Assembly (NCBI GenBank): GCA_963169105.1
Contig: OY720633.1
Span: 145,969,200-146,033,199 of the forward strand
DNA from: Ceriagrion tenellum
Taxonomy: Eukaryota; Arthropoda; Insecta; Odonata; Coenagrionidae
Direction: 5' to 3'
Length of the DNA: 64,000 nt
Shown: positions 12,001-20,692 of the stretch, one piece after another
Layout: every line of letters starts with the position of its first letter
Numbering within the stretch: position 1 is the stretch's first letter
Translations under genes and position numbers: made by a program
Notes under the pieces: generated by a model
The model's input: the letters and a program-made list of their open reading frames with translations, nothing else
Database searches by the model: none
Told to the model about the DNA's origin: nothing

Positions 12001-15000
12001 GCAGTATATGCGTCACCGTTCAGGGTTATCGGTCCTGACATCAGCAGCGTAAAAGTATACCAGCTCTGTCCCGAAATTTTTAGCCGTATCTCATAACTTT
12101 ATCTGATGCTACACTCACCGCACTAAAACCCTGAATTTTTAAGAATATAAATAATGAATGCAAATGAAGATAGATCATTAATGAAAACGTACTTTCAATT
12201 ATCAACACTTGTGCCCAAATAGCAATCAGAAACAGATATGTCGATGTCGACCACATAACAATTTCCTTCTAATGAAACCATTTCTTGAAAAATTTAATCA
12301 ATCAAATCTTCAGACATTTGTCGAATGCCTTCCTCATTACCATGCAACAAAGATTAATTAATAATTCTCTGAGTGCATTTTCGACATAGGGATTAGTAGG
12401 CACTTATCATAAGCTTGAGTTTAAACACTGATAAATCATTATTTTTCTGATAGAAGTGGATATGATACTACACAAATAATCACAATTTATGAATCATGCT
12501 CGATATTGAACCATGAAAATATATTAGGTATCTCTAGGTTATATCCTTAGCTGGTGAAATAATTACATTTATATCCCAGAAAAAAATTAATGTTTCCTTC
12601 AACAGGAAAAACTCTTATTTGAAAGATATTGAATATATTTTCACTTCTTTTTCAGCTCTCTGCTCTGTTTGAATGTTAAGTTTATCCTTAGAGAGGGAGC
12701 TTTATTTGTAAAGAAGTTTTTATGTTACATCGCCCTACACTTCTATCGCTTCATTTTTGTGAAAAATTGAAGTCTTAAAAATGTAATGCAGCGAATACTT
12801 GGGAAGCCAAAAATAATAATAATTTGGTTCTGGAGAATTTATATGTACTTTGAGGATAAGAAGTCATCTCTCACATCATCGACCCATAGTAAAATCACCT
12901 TCAGTGGAAATAAATTCTTCGTGATAGGAGAAATGAGGAGGGTCGCCGCGTAAGACACCGATACTCCCGTGGTGAGCTCCGCCAGGACGAGGGACGAGAA
13001 CTCATTAAGCGGTTCGGATTCGTTCCTCTCGAGGCAGTCGAGACATTGTCCCATTCCATCCTCGGCCAGTTCGTCCCTCACTCGGGGGATCTTGACGAAC
13101 CTCGCCAAGAGTTTCGCGGCGTAGATACGAGCCGGAGACAATGCCGGGAGGACGTCCTTCTTGAAAGCCATCAACAACAGACATTCCGGCTTCAGGCCTT
13201 TCTCCAGCAGCACTCCTATATTCGTGGGCGCTGGAAAGAGAGTTGGAAAATCACCGCTCAACCATGGATACGATTTGCTCCCAACAGCATGGGCGCCTAA
13301 AAAGAATTTTACACGCTGGGGCAGGATTCCAACCCACAGAGAATAAATACTTGATTCCCGCATTGGCTGTAATGAGATCAACTTTATCTCCAGCATTAAC
13401 AAAAAATTAGCTTGCTGGCAAAAGATGCGATCATTCACCGAGAAATTGCCACGTAAGCGGACTAAGAGGCTATTTCACAGGACCTTAACAGCGTTAATTA
13501 TGGGTGTCTAGGGGGTTCGAAGTCAATCTTAGAAAGACACTGTATTACACTCCTTGCCCTAAGAATCACTTCAACGCCACACAAATAAGGTACATATGAA
13601 TCAGTGACGTACATAGGGGAAAGGGAAAGACTCAGAGGAAGTCAAGATCAACACTTGACCGTAACTTTGAGCCTATAGTGAGGAAAATTTATTCGGAACA
13701 CATACGGAATTGCTTCCACGAGACGGGAATTTATCGAGTAGATTTCTGAAAGGGGAAGCTGAAAAAGTGAGCGAGAGTTATTATCTCACTCTGGTCAGGC
13801 CACATCTTAAGTACACCATAAGCATTTGCGGCCCAGAAATATTTAACTCGCCATCTCAACAGAAGGCAAAGAAACCCTGCGTTTTTTTAAAGATGCGTCG
13901 AAAGAAATGTAGCTGGTACATAACTATTGGAAGATCTGAGTTCAGTGCCACTCGAAGGTTATATTAGGCAAGGCTTAGTTTAACAGAAAAATTTGGATCT
14001 CACAAGATTCAGATTGACACAAGGACATTCCGCTACCCCAAACTGACATATCTATGATTGACTTATGTGACAAAAGTGAAAGAGATGCGCGAATATAGAT
14101 TTAAGGATTCTTTCTCACCACGAACCATTCCTGGCTACGGCAAAATCAAATCGACACACTAGGCCACGAAAATACTCTTCTCTCAAAATCACTTTTATCT
14201 CCTAATTTCTTTTTCCTATTCCCTCGCCTATCCATATTCTAACGTTTCCTGTCACATACTCTTACGGCGGCTGGCAGAGTACTGCATAGATGCAGATGGC
14301 CAGGCTTCGCATCCTGCATGTGCTAGGCATTATTGAAGGAAGTCCGACTCCGGCATGGGCGCTATGTGGGGTGGAGAACATCAACAGCAATATTCTGTCC
14401 GTCGAATGGGACGCCGCGGTCCTTATGACACCTTTCGTCAAGAGCAGACTAATACCAGCGGCGGACTTCTAGTACTCATTCTACCATATTTGCCCCATCG
14501 GTCCCTTACTAATATCCCGGTCTGAGGCGTAAAACCGTCCGGTACGGACTACAAATACATGGTACAGCTCCAGAGCCGTATTTTTCGTCAATTCACAACT
14601 TTTCCAGCCTATCACGAATTAAAACTTTCCCGAGAGTTACTTAATTGATAATTTTATAATGTTCGATTTCCAATTAAATAAATCCAATCTTTTATTTTAT
14701 TTGGCGAGTCTTGTCTAGTTACTTGGCGCATAAAATGGATGTGAAATATAAAATTAATCAGTAGCAATAATCCGTTAGGAACATCAGAAAAGGAGCGTGC
14801 AAGAGTGTTTACTGTGGAATGATAAAGAATCATGATCAGTGCAAATGTTAATACTTTGCCGTTCTTAATTTTTATAAATTAGAGAGTTCAACTATAATGG
14901 TTTTACCTGGAGAAATTCACAAATGCTAACACATTCCAATGATTGGTTACGTTGCCACCAGCATTAAAAGCCAGACAAAATGTAGTCAACGCAAGGACTG

Positions 15001-16177
15001 TTCCTACGTGACAGGAGCAAATAGATAGATAACTGTCGATAATGGGTAACTCAGAGAGAGTGTCACATTACATGCTGTCGCGGATTCATAAAAGCGACCG
15101 AAGAATATAACTGGAAAGCAGCTTGCCTAGTTTTCCCTAATGTATAACAAAAAAGGAAATTCAATCACTTATTCAATCTTAGTAGTTATAAGACAGTATT
15201 CGCATTATGACAGAAGTTAAATGAAAACAGGCATCGTGACTTGATATCTCACAATTGGTTAGCCATTTACATGGTTTATGAGTACGTACATTCGGCAATA
15301 GAACTGCGGGGTTATTTTTTTATTATATTAACAAAATATCTAATCTGAAATAATAGTTGAAAATTTTAGGGGCTGCTACGCCGTTCTTGGCTTATTAGCA
15401 GGTGCCTGTGTAAACTTATCAATAGCGAGCTTACATGCTTATCTTTATCGCATCAACCATTCTTTGGTTCTTTTTCTAACTTCCCTGACACTAATAATAA
15501 AAAAAATCATCTTTCAAACTGTTTAATAATTTAGTGACGTACTCACTTAATTGCCTGCAACCATTGTGTAGGGTCAAGGTACTCCATATTTGCTAATTAT
15601 TCTCAGTTGTGGATTCTAATGGCACACCCTTCTCTTTTGGTATTTATCGCTGAATTAGTCGTCTGTGATTATTACATTATGCAGTAACTTTTCTATGGGG
15701 AAAACATCTAACTATTTAATATCCATCAGCTCCTCTAACCTCTCCAGTTACATCACATTAAGACGGTTGATAAACGAAGATTTTAATAACCTTTTCTTGT
15801 GAGCTTTGATCTTTTTAAGTTTGTAACTCCACATATACCCCAAACAGTAAAGCTACATCTCAAGAGACTTTAAAAGATGAGTGCATCTACAACGATGTGA
15901 TATTCTTAGTAATATGATATGAATAGTTGCGCGAAATACATCATAATTAGTAAATAATGTGGGACAAAGAAAACGTACTTTTGGCAGCATAACGATCTAG
16001 TGAGGAGAGAGCAGCTACAAGAACGTCTTCTTCTTGACAAGTTGTCAGGTGAATAGCGGTTGATACCTCTTGTATGCAAACAGGGAAATGATCAAACTTT
16101 AAATTTTCCTGTTTCGCTGAATCAGATGCGCCTTTTCGTTCTGAGGCAGCTTTACTTTTTCTAGCGCTAGAAGCCAT
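2582..16177 (-). CDS. ARMC3: ARMC3 orthologue, whole coding span (9 exons)
   Basis: This is a split gene for armadillo repeat-containing protein 3. Exons, high to low: 15979-16177, 12899-13230, 11700-11888, 9849-10124, 8242-8730, 6454-6846, 5770-5882, 4550-5090 and 2582/2615-3064. All junctions use GT/AG and every phase matches, giving about 994-1004 residues (human ARMC3 is about 870). Residues 30-660 form degenerate armadillo repeats and residues about 790-900 form the EDR1/CTR1-like domain that identifies ARMC3. Matches to the family include RLLSSKDPDV, IPPLFKSNYPAIQ, ILFKVLADRLG and RGPYGRCWVEV. Family knowledge: ARMC3 is mostly testis- and cilium-associated in vertebrates and is absent from Drosophila; no enzymatic role is assumed. 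The final exon end is uncertain because the usual YVVDLM-type tail was not found. Confident in identity, less so in the 3' end. Confidence 0.9.
2738..2797 (-). repeat. In-frame KEEAVK-type tandem coding repeat in ARMC3
   Basis: Within ARMC3 exon 9 a 15-base unit encoding K-E-E-(A/S)-V recurs about four times (EKEEAVKEEAVKEESVKEG). It is a short charged, probably disordered repeat of a type prone to length change. Confidence 0.75.
4550..5090 (-). CDS. ARMC3: ARMC3 exon 8 (linker and start of EDR1-like domain)
   Basis: This exon encodes residues 664-844. The acceptor is TCTCCCTCAAAG|G and the donor AAG|GTAGGT, phase 0. The first part (PSAKFQVTGLLNPEDSTGDL, then FYVV) matches the human linker ending NNNLSLKYSQTGYL. 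A Pro/Ala/Arg-rich low-complexity stretch follows (KSARSRRRASRV, about 760-790). The segment MERELREELQ to HFEELK begins the EDR1/CTR1-like domain. Base composition is notably GC- and CpG-rich. Confidence 0.88.
5770..5882 (-). CDS. ARMC3: ARMC3 exon 7 (short exon)
   Basis: This exon encodes residues 627-663 plus two bases. It is too short to stand out as an ORF and was found by phase and homology. The acceptor is TGTTTGCAG|AAG and the donor ATG|GTGAGT. The peptide KEERRFGRNSLLEAALVLII continues the region after the armadillo array (human TRKNKFSEAAYNKLL). It ends with TG, which becomes Trp664 when joined to the G that opens exon 8. Confidence 0.82.
6454..6846 (-). CDS. ARMC3: ARMC3 exon 6 (armadillo repeats)
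   Basis: This exon encodes residues 496-626, with acceptor TCTCCATTTAG|CTA and donor GAG|GTGAGT, phase 0 at both ends. It contains LPDDCITSVLSIIATVASSE and, near the end, ESAILALGVLMLDNAAAETF followed by GPHKIRKILE. These align with the last human armadillo repeats (HASWAVMVCAGDELTANE, LGALDILEE). Confidence 0.88.
7530..7805 (-). mobile_element. tRNA-derived SINE family A, copy 2
   Basis: On the minus strand, an A-box region (GGTGGCTAGAGTACTGG) and a B box (GGATTCAAATCC, 7745-7756) are followed by the family body. This includes GGTCCCCTTGGCGCCTTTCG and AGAGCAGGCTAATGCCGACG. It is inserted in the ARMC3 intron between exons 5 and 6 and is the best-preserved copy. Confidence 0.7.
8242..8730 (-). 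CDS. ARMC3: ARMC3 exon 5 (armadillo repeats, polar insert)
   Basis: This exon encodes residues 333-495, from acceptor CTTTACTCAG|CCA to donor ATG|GTGAGT, phase 0 at both ends. The armadillo-like helices are FWSTVAILALYT, IAVAAAYALFCVRNRK and GCALAAAVLKGLVREN. A Ser/Pro/Asp-rich insert (SSTPDKDSSSGSQRVN) precedes the helix EAIESLKDILERVGM. The ATG codons upstream in the same frame lie in the intron. A slightly earlier acceptor is possible, but this one keeps the phase. Confidence 0.85.
9545..9660 (+). repeat. Possible degenerate SINE head
   Basis: An A-box-like GCGGTTGTCTAGTGG and a decayed B-box region (GGTCCTGGTCTCTAAGCCAG) lie at tRNA-like spacing. No family partner was found in the window, so this is tentative. 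It lies in ARMC3 intron 4. Confidence 0.35.
9849..10124 (-). CDS. ARMC3: ARMC3 exon 4 (armadillo repeats)
   Basis: This exon encodes residues 241-332, with acceptor TGTCCTTTCAG and donor GAC|GTAAGT, phase 0 at both ends. ILSLAVAYEAAIRSS continues directly from the AIQ that ends exon 3, as in the family. A loop of acidic and polar residues around PPAADSEENNSREID is longer than in human. The longer open frame on this strand runs past the GTAAGT donor into the intron and should not be taken as coding. Confidence 0.88.
10492..10682. mobile_element. Small MITE with CATGGGCGTAAC-type inverted termini
   Basis: A 191-bp element. The left end CATGGGAGTAGCTAGGATTT is the near inverse of the right end, whose reverse complement is CATGGGCGTAACCTGGGGAT. 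The flanking octamers CTCCGAGG and GTCCAAGG agree at 6 of 8, consistent with an old 8-bp target duplication. A long G tract follows the left end. The termini resemble those of the MITE at 20299-20684. It lies in ARMC3 intron 3. Confidence 0.6.
11700..11888 (-). CDS. ARMC3: ARMC3 exon 3 (armadillo repeat)
   Basis: This exon encodes residues 178-240 and is phase 0 at both ends (acceptor TCATCGCAG, donor CAG|GTGAGT). VLFSRLLSSKDPDVVHNC and IPPLFKSNYPAIQ align closely with the human ARMC3 segments IRLLSSPDPDVKKNS and IPPILDLLKSEYPVIQ. This is one of the two most diagnostic pieces of the gene. It sits on the strand opposite to the longest chance ORF here, so it is easily missed. Confidence 0.9.
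12899..13230 (-). CDS. ARMC3: ARMC3 exon 2 (armadillo repeats)
   Basis: This exon encodes residues 67-177 and begins after a pyrimidine-rich acceptor CTCTTTCCAG|CG. It ends AAG|GTGATT in phase 0. The peptide runs from NIGVLLEKGLKPECLLLMAF through ARIYAAKLLARF to SSLVLAELTTG. It follows the helix pattern and spacing of the first human ARMC3 repeats (ELGAV..., the repeat with RRNAT, FASLCLANMS). It is diverged, so identity rests on its position between two better-conserved exons and on the phase match. Confidence 0.8.
13760..14305 (+). mobile_element. LINE remnant, copy A (5'-truncated, decayed)
   Basis: ESYYLTLVRPHLKYTISICG matches the LVRPHLEYAASIWDP region downstream of the reverse transcriptase of jockey/CR1-group LINEs. 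It is followed by frameshifted sequence and a 3' end (GGCGGCTGGCAGAGTACTGC, then GATGCAGATG tail) like copies B to D. Lies in ARMC3 intron 1. Confidence 0.65.
14335..14525 (+). mobile_element. SINE family A, copy 3 (headless)
   Basis: On the plus strand, CACCTTTCGTCAAGAGCAG, ACTAATACCAGCGGCGG and flanking sequence align with the body of copy 2 in order and spacing. The tRNA-like head is missing. It lies directly after a LINE 3' tail (about 14268-14305) in ARMC3 intron 1. Confidence 0.6.
15979..16177 (-). CDS. ARMC3: ARMC3 exon 1 (start codon exon)
   Basis: This exon encodes residues 1-66. The ATG is at 16175-16177 and is followed by a Ser/Lys/Ala-rich basic leader (MASSARKSKAASERKG). The first helical segment, ending LSSLDRYAAK, aligns with the start of the human armadillo array. 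The donor is AAAA|GTACGT, leaving one base (phase 1). That base joins exactly to exon 2, which contributes two bases and makes Thr67. A 5' untranslated exon cannot be ruled out. Confidence 0.8.
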
Positions 16178-17490
16178 TTAGCCTATGGCATTTAAAGAAG
16201 CCTATAGGCCTATTAGCTAATCCGATATTGTGTACAGCAAATGGTCTTCAAAAACCCAATCATGCTCCCGACGAACGAGATAAATAAACGAAGCACCTAC
16301 ACAGGTGTCCATTCTTAGTCAATAAACGTAAATTGCGCATTACTGGCTAACTTCAACTATTGTTGCTTGCCACTGTTTACGAAATGTCGTAATTCCAAAA
16401 TGGCCAATCGCAAGCTTTGTTTCACAAGAGTATCTCATACAGCAGTATGATTTTTACGAAAGATAATGCAATTAAGAAAATTAATGTATGTAGATGGTCT
16501 TAAATATTATTTGCAAGCTCATAAAAAACAGCTCCTCTATACTTGAGTCAATACGCTAGGAACCTTAGGCTGGGGTGTTCTGGGTGAGTCCAGCGTGAAG
16601 TATGGCCATAAGGTAAGTGAGCCCATTATGAAGAACTTACGGTCACTATATTATTTTGTAAAAAAATCAAAGAAAGTTCACTTGCACATTTAAAGGCAAT
16701 CATCTGTAGTTTTGGGTGATATCGGAAGGGGAAGTAAGATTGTGCTAATTACCGCTATCCCTTTGAGAGATGTTTCTTGAAACATTTCACTTGTATGCGC
16801 GTACTGACGTGTCTTTTCGACGCGGAGTTTCTCCCCGTTAGTGTGTCCCTCTATCCGCCATTCTTACCTTTGGATAGCGACTGTGACGAAAATACTTGCT
16901 CGTTGTTCTCAAAGGTGAATTACGGGGGCTATCGCAGGACCACATAAATTTGAAAGACATCCATGTCTTCATAGTTCCTGCTGTATTTACCCTTAAATTG
17001 ATGAACACAAATTTTGGGTTTTTATTTTTTTAATTCTTGATTTCACCCACGTTTGAAACTCACGAGCTTTTCCCGAATCCTCAGAAAAATGCCTGTCCGC
17101 CACATCGGACAGCGAAGCGCTGGCCCATCTGACAAAAATTCAGACACCCTAAGCACAGAGTTGTACTTTGTGCCTTAAGCAAAACTGCCCGCTAGTATCT
17201 TTTCCGTGATTGGATGTTGATTTACAAGGTCGAATATGAAACCTAAATGCTCTCATGACAATAACTACGTCTCTGGCCTTTACCGTCTTCTTCAGCAGCA
17301 GCATTGCTGAGATGGTTTGTTCGGAGACGCCTTCCCTTACGCGGGTTTTCTTTTATTACTAAGCCGCGAATTTCTGTAGTATAGGTATTTATTCTAACCT
17401 TGGTCATCAGTTATCAAACATTTGAATTAACTCCTACGTCTCGCTAAGAATTGGCGTCTATAGCGCTTCTTAGTCATTCTCAACGCACTT
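16178..17490. other. Intergenic DNA upstream of ARMC3
   Basis: No coding sequence is recognised. It should contain the ARMC3 promoter, but I see no distinctive core element. Around 17280-17330 the minus strand reads GCTGAAGAAGACGGTAAAGG, which resembles a word at 17640-17690 and looks like repeat debris. Confidence 0.45.
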
Positions 17491-17517
17491 ACATGCGCTC
17501 TTATACCACGGGTGTAT
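17491..17517 (+). repeat. 27-bp direct repeat, left copy
   Basis: Identical to 18469-18495 (starts ACATGCGCTCTTATACCACG). It brackets LINE copy B plus about 295 bp of sequence on the element's 3' side, as a long target-site duplication would. Confidence 0.75.
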
Positions 17518-17811
17518 TGTAACTTCTGGATCAGCTCTCACTTCGTACTAGGCATTTCCGGAGGATTATGGAATTGCATGAAGAATGCAGCCCTTTTCGA
17601 GCCCCAGCTATTTCGGACTAAGAAGTTTGAAACCGAACAATGTCGATCTTGACATTTTATCGCCTTCTTCAGTCTTGAAGTCGTTGAAAATATTATGATG
17701 GCATTAACTCGTTTCAGTCAATGTCTTTGTGTTCAAGAAGTTAATTTATTTTGAGACGACCAAGAAATCCGATTACCTCCTCATACTTCTCCATACCTTT
17801 CATCAACATTT

Positions 17812-18472
17812 GCGTACTACTACTCTGCGAGCCGCCGCATGGGCGTGTGGCAGGGGGTGTTAGGGCACCAGCCGTGTAAAGATGTAAGGGATAAGTTTTT
17901 GAGAGGAGAAATTGTGACGTGTATAATGGGAGTGTATTTTGTGGAGCTCAGTTTTTATTGTGATCGATTATTTTGAGCGAGAAGAGGAAGCTCTTGTACC
18001 TATCTGTCCGGAAATGTATCTCTCTTGTTTTATCGCTTCTGTCAGACCTAGAGATGTAGTGAGGCGTCATGATTAACTTCTCTGTGTCGCTGTGAAACAC
18101 ACCTGTTCTGAATTTCTCAAGTAGGCAAAACCTAGCGTGCGGCCTCCGAGTGTCTAGGGGCTCCCATCTTAATCCCTCTATAAGCTGTGAGACACTATAT
18201 GTACGCTGGTAGCAGTTTTTAACGAGGCGTACTGCTTTCCTTCGTATTTTATTAATTTTTTTTGTTAAATATTTATGACCAGGGTCCCAAATGCTCGCGG
18301 GGTATTCGAGGTGTGGCCTAACCAGAGCGAAGTAGCATCTCTCTTTCACTTTTTCATCCGAGGACCTCATTATACGTTTAACAAAACCTAGTTTCTTTAA
18401 TTCTGTGCCGCATATGTTTTGTACGTGTGTTCTCCACGATATATCAGAAGTTAAAGTAATTCCAAGACACAT
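17812..18472 (-). mobile_element. LINE remnant, copy B (RT C-terminal region and 3' end)
   Basis: An open frame at 17948-18472 encodes CLGITLTSDISWRTHVQNIC, LGFVKRIMRSSDEKVKE, ALVRPHLEYPASIWDPG and KIRRKAVRLVKNCYQRTYSV. This is the standard post-catalytic region of jockey/CR1-group non-LTR reverse transcriptases. The catalytic FADD lies upstream and is missing (5'-truncated). The 3' end at about 17812-17850 has the CCCTGCCACACGCCC and GGCGGCTCGCAGAGTA words shared with the other copies. It is the most intact copy by frame. Confidence 0.8.
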
Positions 18473-18495
18473 GCGCTCTTATACCACGGGTGTAT
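18469..18495 (+). repeat. 27-bp direct repeat, right copy
   Basis: The second perfect copy begins exactly where the LINE reading frame of copy B starts, as expected for a 5'-truncated insertion abutting its target duplication. Confidence 0.75.
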
Positions 18496-19440
18496 CCCCA
18501 CACAAAGGCACAATAATTCCACTGGTTTAAACCGATCTGCATTGACCTAAATGCAACTCCTTGCGGTGCCCAGTATTTCTTTGAGCTAACACAGAGTAGT
18601 AAATGTGACGCCTCAAAGAGAGAAAGTCACGATATTGATAAGCTACTCTAAGAGTTCATCAAAGGAAAGACACAGAGAACAGATGTGACGTCCAGTGCGT
18701 CACAGTGGATTGTGATGAGTGTTTGCTTCCACTGCCAAAAAACTGTATGTATGGGATAACAGACCACTGTGAGGAAGGATGTAGGGGAATTTGAAGAGGT
18801 GGAAAAGTTAAAATTGTGCACTAATACTGTAGAATGGTTTGATGACTTGAAAACCAAATGAAATAATTAGAAAAATTATATAATTTGAAGACTTCTGTCA
18901 ATCAGTATGAATGACACACTTCAGACAAAAGAGGAGAGGGAAGCTAAAGTAAAGGTGGAAGAGCCCAGCATTTTCATCATGAAAATAGACACTTTAACTG
19001 GCCCTTAAGAACTTTTATTTCATTTTGTACGGAAATCCAAAAACCAATAAAACTCATACTAAAATTAGTTATGTATTGAAACTTGTTTACGTAATGAATG
19101 TATTTTCTATTGCAAAATTGGTTCAATGCCACCAAATTTATAGTTGAGCTTACCACTGCTGCCAGTGATGTAGAAGTAAGAAGGAGATATAGTGGGAAGA
19201 GCCTCATGGCTGAGAAAGAAGATGCTCTGCAACCTTGTTCTACAAATTTACACAAAATATATATTTCAAAACAATTTTAAACATCACAATCACTAAAAAT
19301 GTTTCTCTAGAATCAGTGAAGAAAAGAAAAATCTTGTCAATATTTCTCAGTGTACAACAGCAAGGGGGGTCTCAAATGCAAGGGCAGTATCTCAAAAACA
19401 CAAAGAAATGGTGGAAATGAAAGGACAAATTTTTGCCTAA
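18496..19440. other. Intergenic DNA with unassigned coding-like debris
   Basis: Two plus-strand frames read peptide-like, but are interrupted by stops and shifts. One at 18650-18790 is cysteine-rich (CDVQCVTVDCDECLLPLP). One at 19100-19250 includes AASDVEVRRRYSGKSLMAEK. Neither is recognised, and they may be decayed transposon pieces. From about here CpG becomes scarce. Confidence 0.3.
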
Positions 19441-19640
19441 GAAAACTCTAACCTTATGCTTTAGACCAGAGTTGAAATTCGCTATGAAAAAATCTTTTGA
19501 CTTGACCGGGATTCGAACCCGGATAATTCAAATGATTTTTTCATAGCGAATTTCAACTCTGGTGTATATGCACCCGTGTGAGTGACTTTGTACCACATCA
19601 TTTGTTGAATGCAATGTTTGGAAATTTGTCAATTTCGTCA
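19440..19640 (-). mobile_element. SINE family B, rearranged copy 1
   Basis: The minus-strand B box (at plus 19508-19521) is followed by the family tail, ending at about 19440. On the other side, from 19530, a second tail in the opposite orientation continues to about 19640 and matches copy 2 at 19850-19955. The tRNA head is lost. Confidence 0.7.
19466..19562. repeat. Perfect 29-bp inverted repeat around a SINE B box
   Basis: Arms 19466-19494 and 19534-19562 are exact reverse complements (arm begins CCAGAGTTGAAATTCGCTAT). The 39-base centre contains the minus-strand B box (GGTTCGAATCCC). It looks like two SINE tails joined head to head. Confidence 0.85.
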
Positions 19641-19787
19641 TTTTAATAACGACAATGTTGGGTTTATCCACCGCGACAGTGGCTTTGTAAGAACACTTCG
19701 TCTCATGTGCTACAATGTAGACTTGAGGCCTGAACATCTAGTTTGCATAAACCCCCCTCGAAATTCGCCTTGAAGGAAGATGGCTTG

Positions 19788-19955
19788 GTAGTGTAACTGG
19801 CTAACACACCTGACCGGCAATTGGGACATCCGGGTTTGAATCCCGGTCAAGTCAAATGATTTTTTCATAGCAAATTTCAACTCTGGTGTGTATGCACCCA
19901 TGCGAGTGACTTCGTACCACATCATTTGTTAAATACAATGTTTGGAAACTTATGC
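19788..19955 (+). mobile_element. SINE family B, copy 2 (tRNA-like head intact)
   Basis: The tRNA-like head has A box TGGTAGTGTAACTGGCTAAC and B box GGTTTGAATCCC (19832-19843). It is followed by a body (TTTTTTCATAGCAAATTTCA and onward) shared with copy 1. The T arm pairs well, but the acceptor region runs into the body, so it is a SINE rather than a functional tRNA. Confidence 0.75.
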
Positions 19956-20298
19956 TTTGCTTTGGAATGGAGTTTTAACCACTTAAATATTTACACAGTG
20001 AGTAAAGAAGAGATTAAGCCTAATGAGGCAAAGGTCACAGATGAAGGTAGAAAATTAGACTCCATCACCTGACTCCTTGCTTCACATTCATCTTCATAGA
20101 TGTTGGAGACATTGCTTTAAAAAACATATTACTTGAATGATATTGGCTTCCTGATGAATGTCCTCTTTTATTTACTTGACCATGGCATTTGATTTTCTTT
20201 GCTATTGTAGGCATTCTAGTGACAAGACAGCGAGGAAAGAGCATTTGGCCACTACAAGGAGGCCATTCGCTCAAAACCAAATAAAGCTTCCTTGGATG

Positions 20299-20684
20299 CA
20301 GGGGCGTAACAATGGGGGGACAAACAAACAAACAACAACATTATCCATCAAAATTAAAAGTCACAATTGCGGGGGGGGGGGGGGGGGGGAGGCTAGCCCC
20401 CCCAAAAATCAGAGGTTATGGCTCACTTTTTAATGGACACCGCCCAAAATTTTAGACCCGCCAATGGCTCACTTTTTAATGGACACCAAAGGTTTTGCTA
20501 AATTATTTGTGCCTTCATCCCTAGTGACTCCTCTCTGATTTTGAATGCTGCAATAAATCTTATATGGAGGGGATGAAAATGTATTTGCAGACTCTCTTCC
20601 CCCTCCCCCCTCCACTTAGCTAGCTTATACAGATTTATCAAGGAGTTTGCCCCTCCCACGATTCGGGGGGTTGTTGCGCCCCTG
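20299..20684. mobile_element. hAT-type MITE with perfect 8-bp target duplication
   Basis: A 386-bp element. It starts CAGGGGCGTAACAATGGGGG and ends with the inverse of CAGGGGCGCAACAACCCCCC. It is flanked by identical octamers CTTGGATG at 20291-20298 and 20685-20692. Termini of CAGNG type with 8-bp duplications are the hAT superfamily signature. No transposase is encoded. It contains a run of 19 G (20371-20389). Confidence 0.88.
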
Positions 20685-20692
20685 CTTGGATG

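Noticed and set aside
19800..19860. Functional tRNA gene
   Set aside because: Good A and B boxes, but no closed acceptor stem, and the sequence continues into a body repeated nearby, so it is a SINE head.
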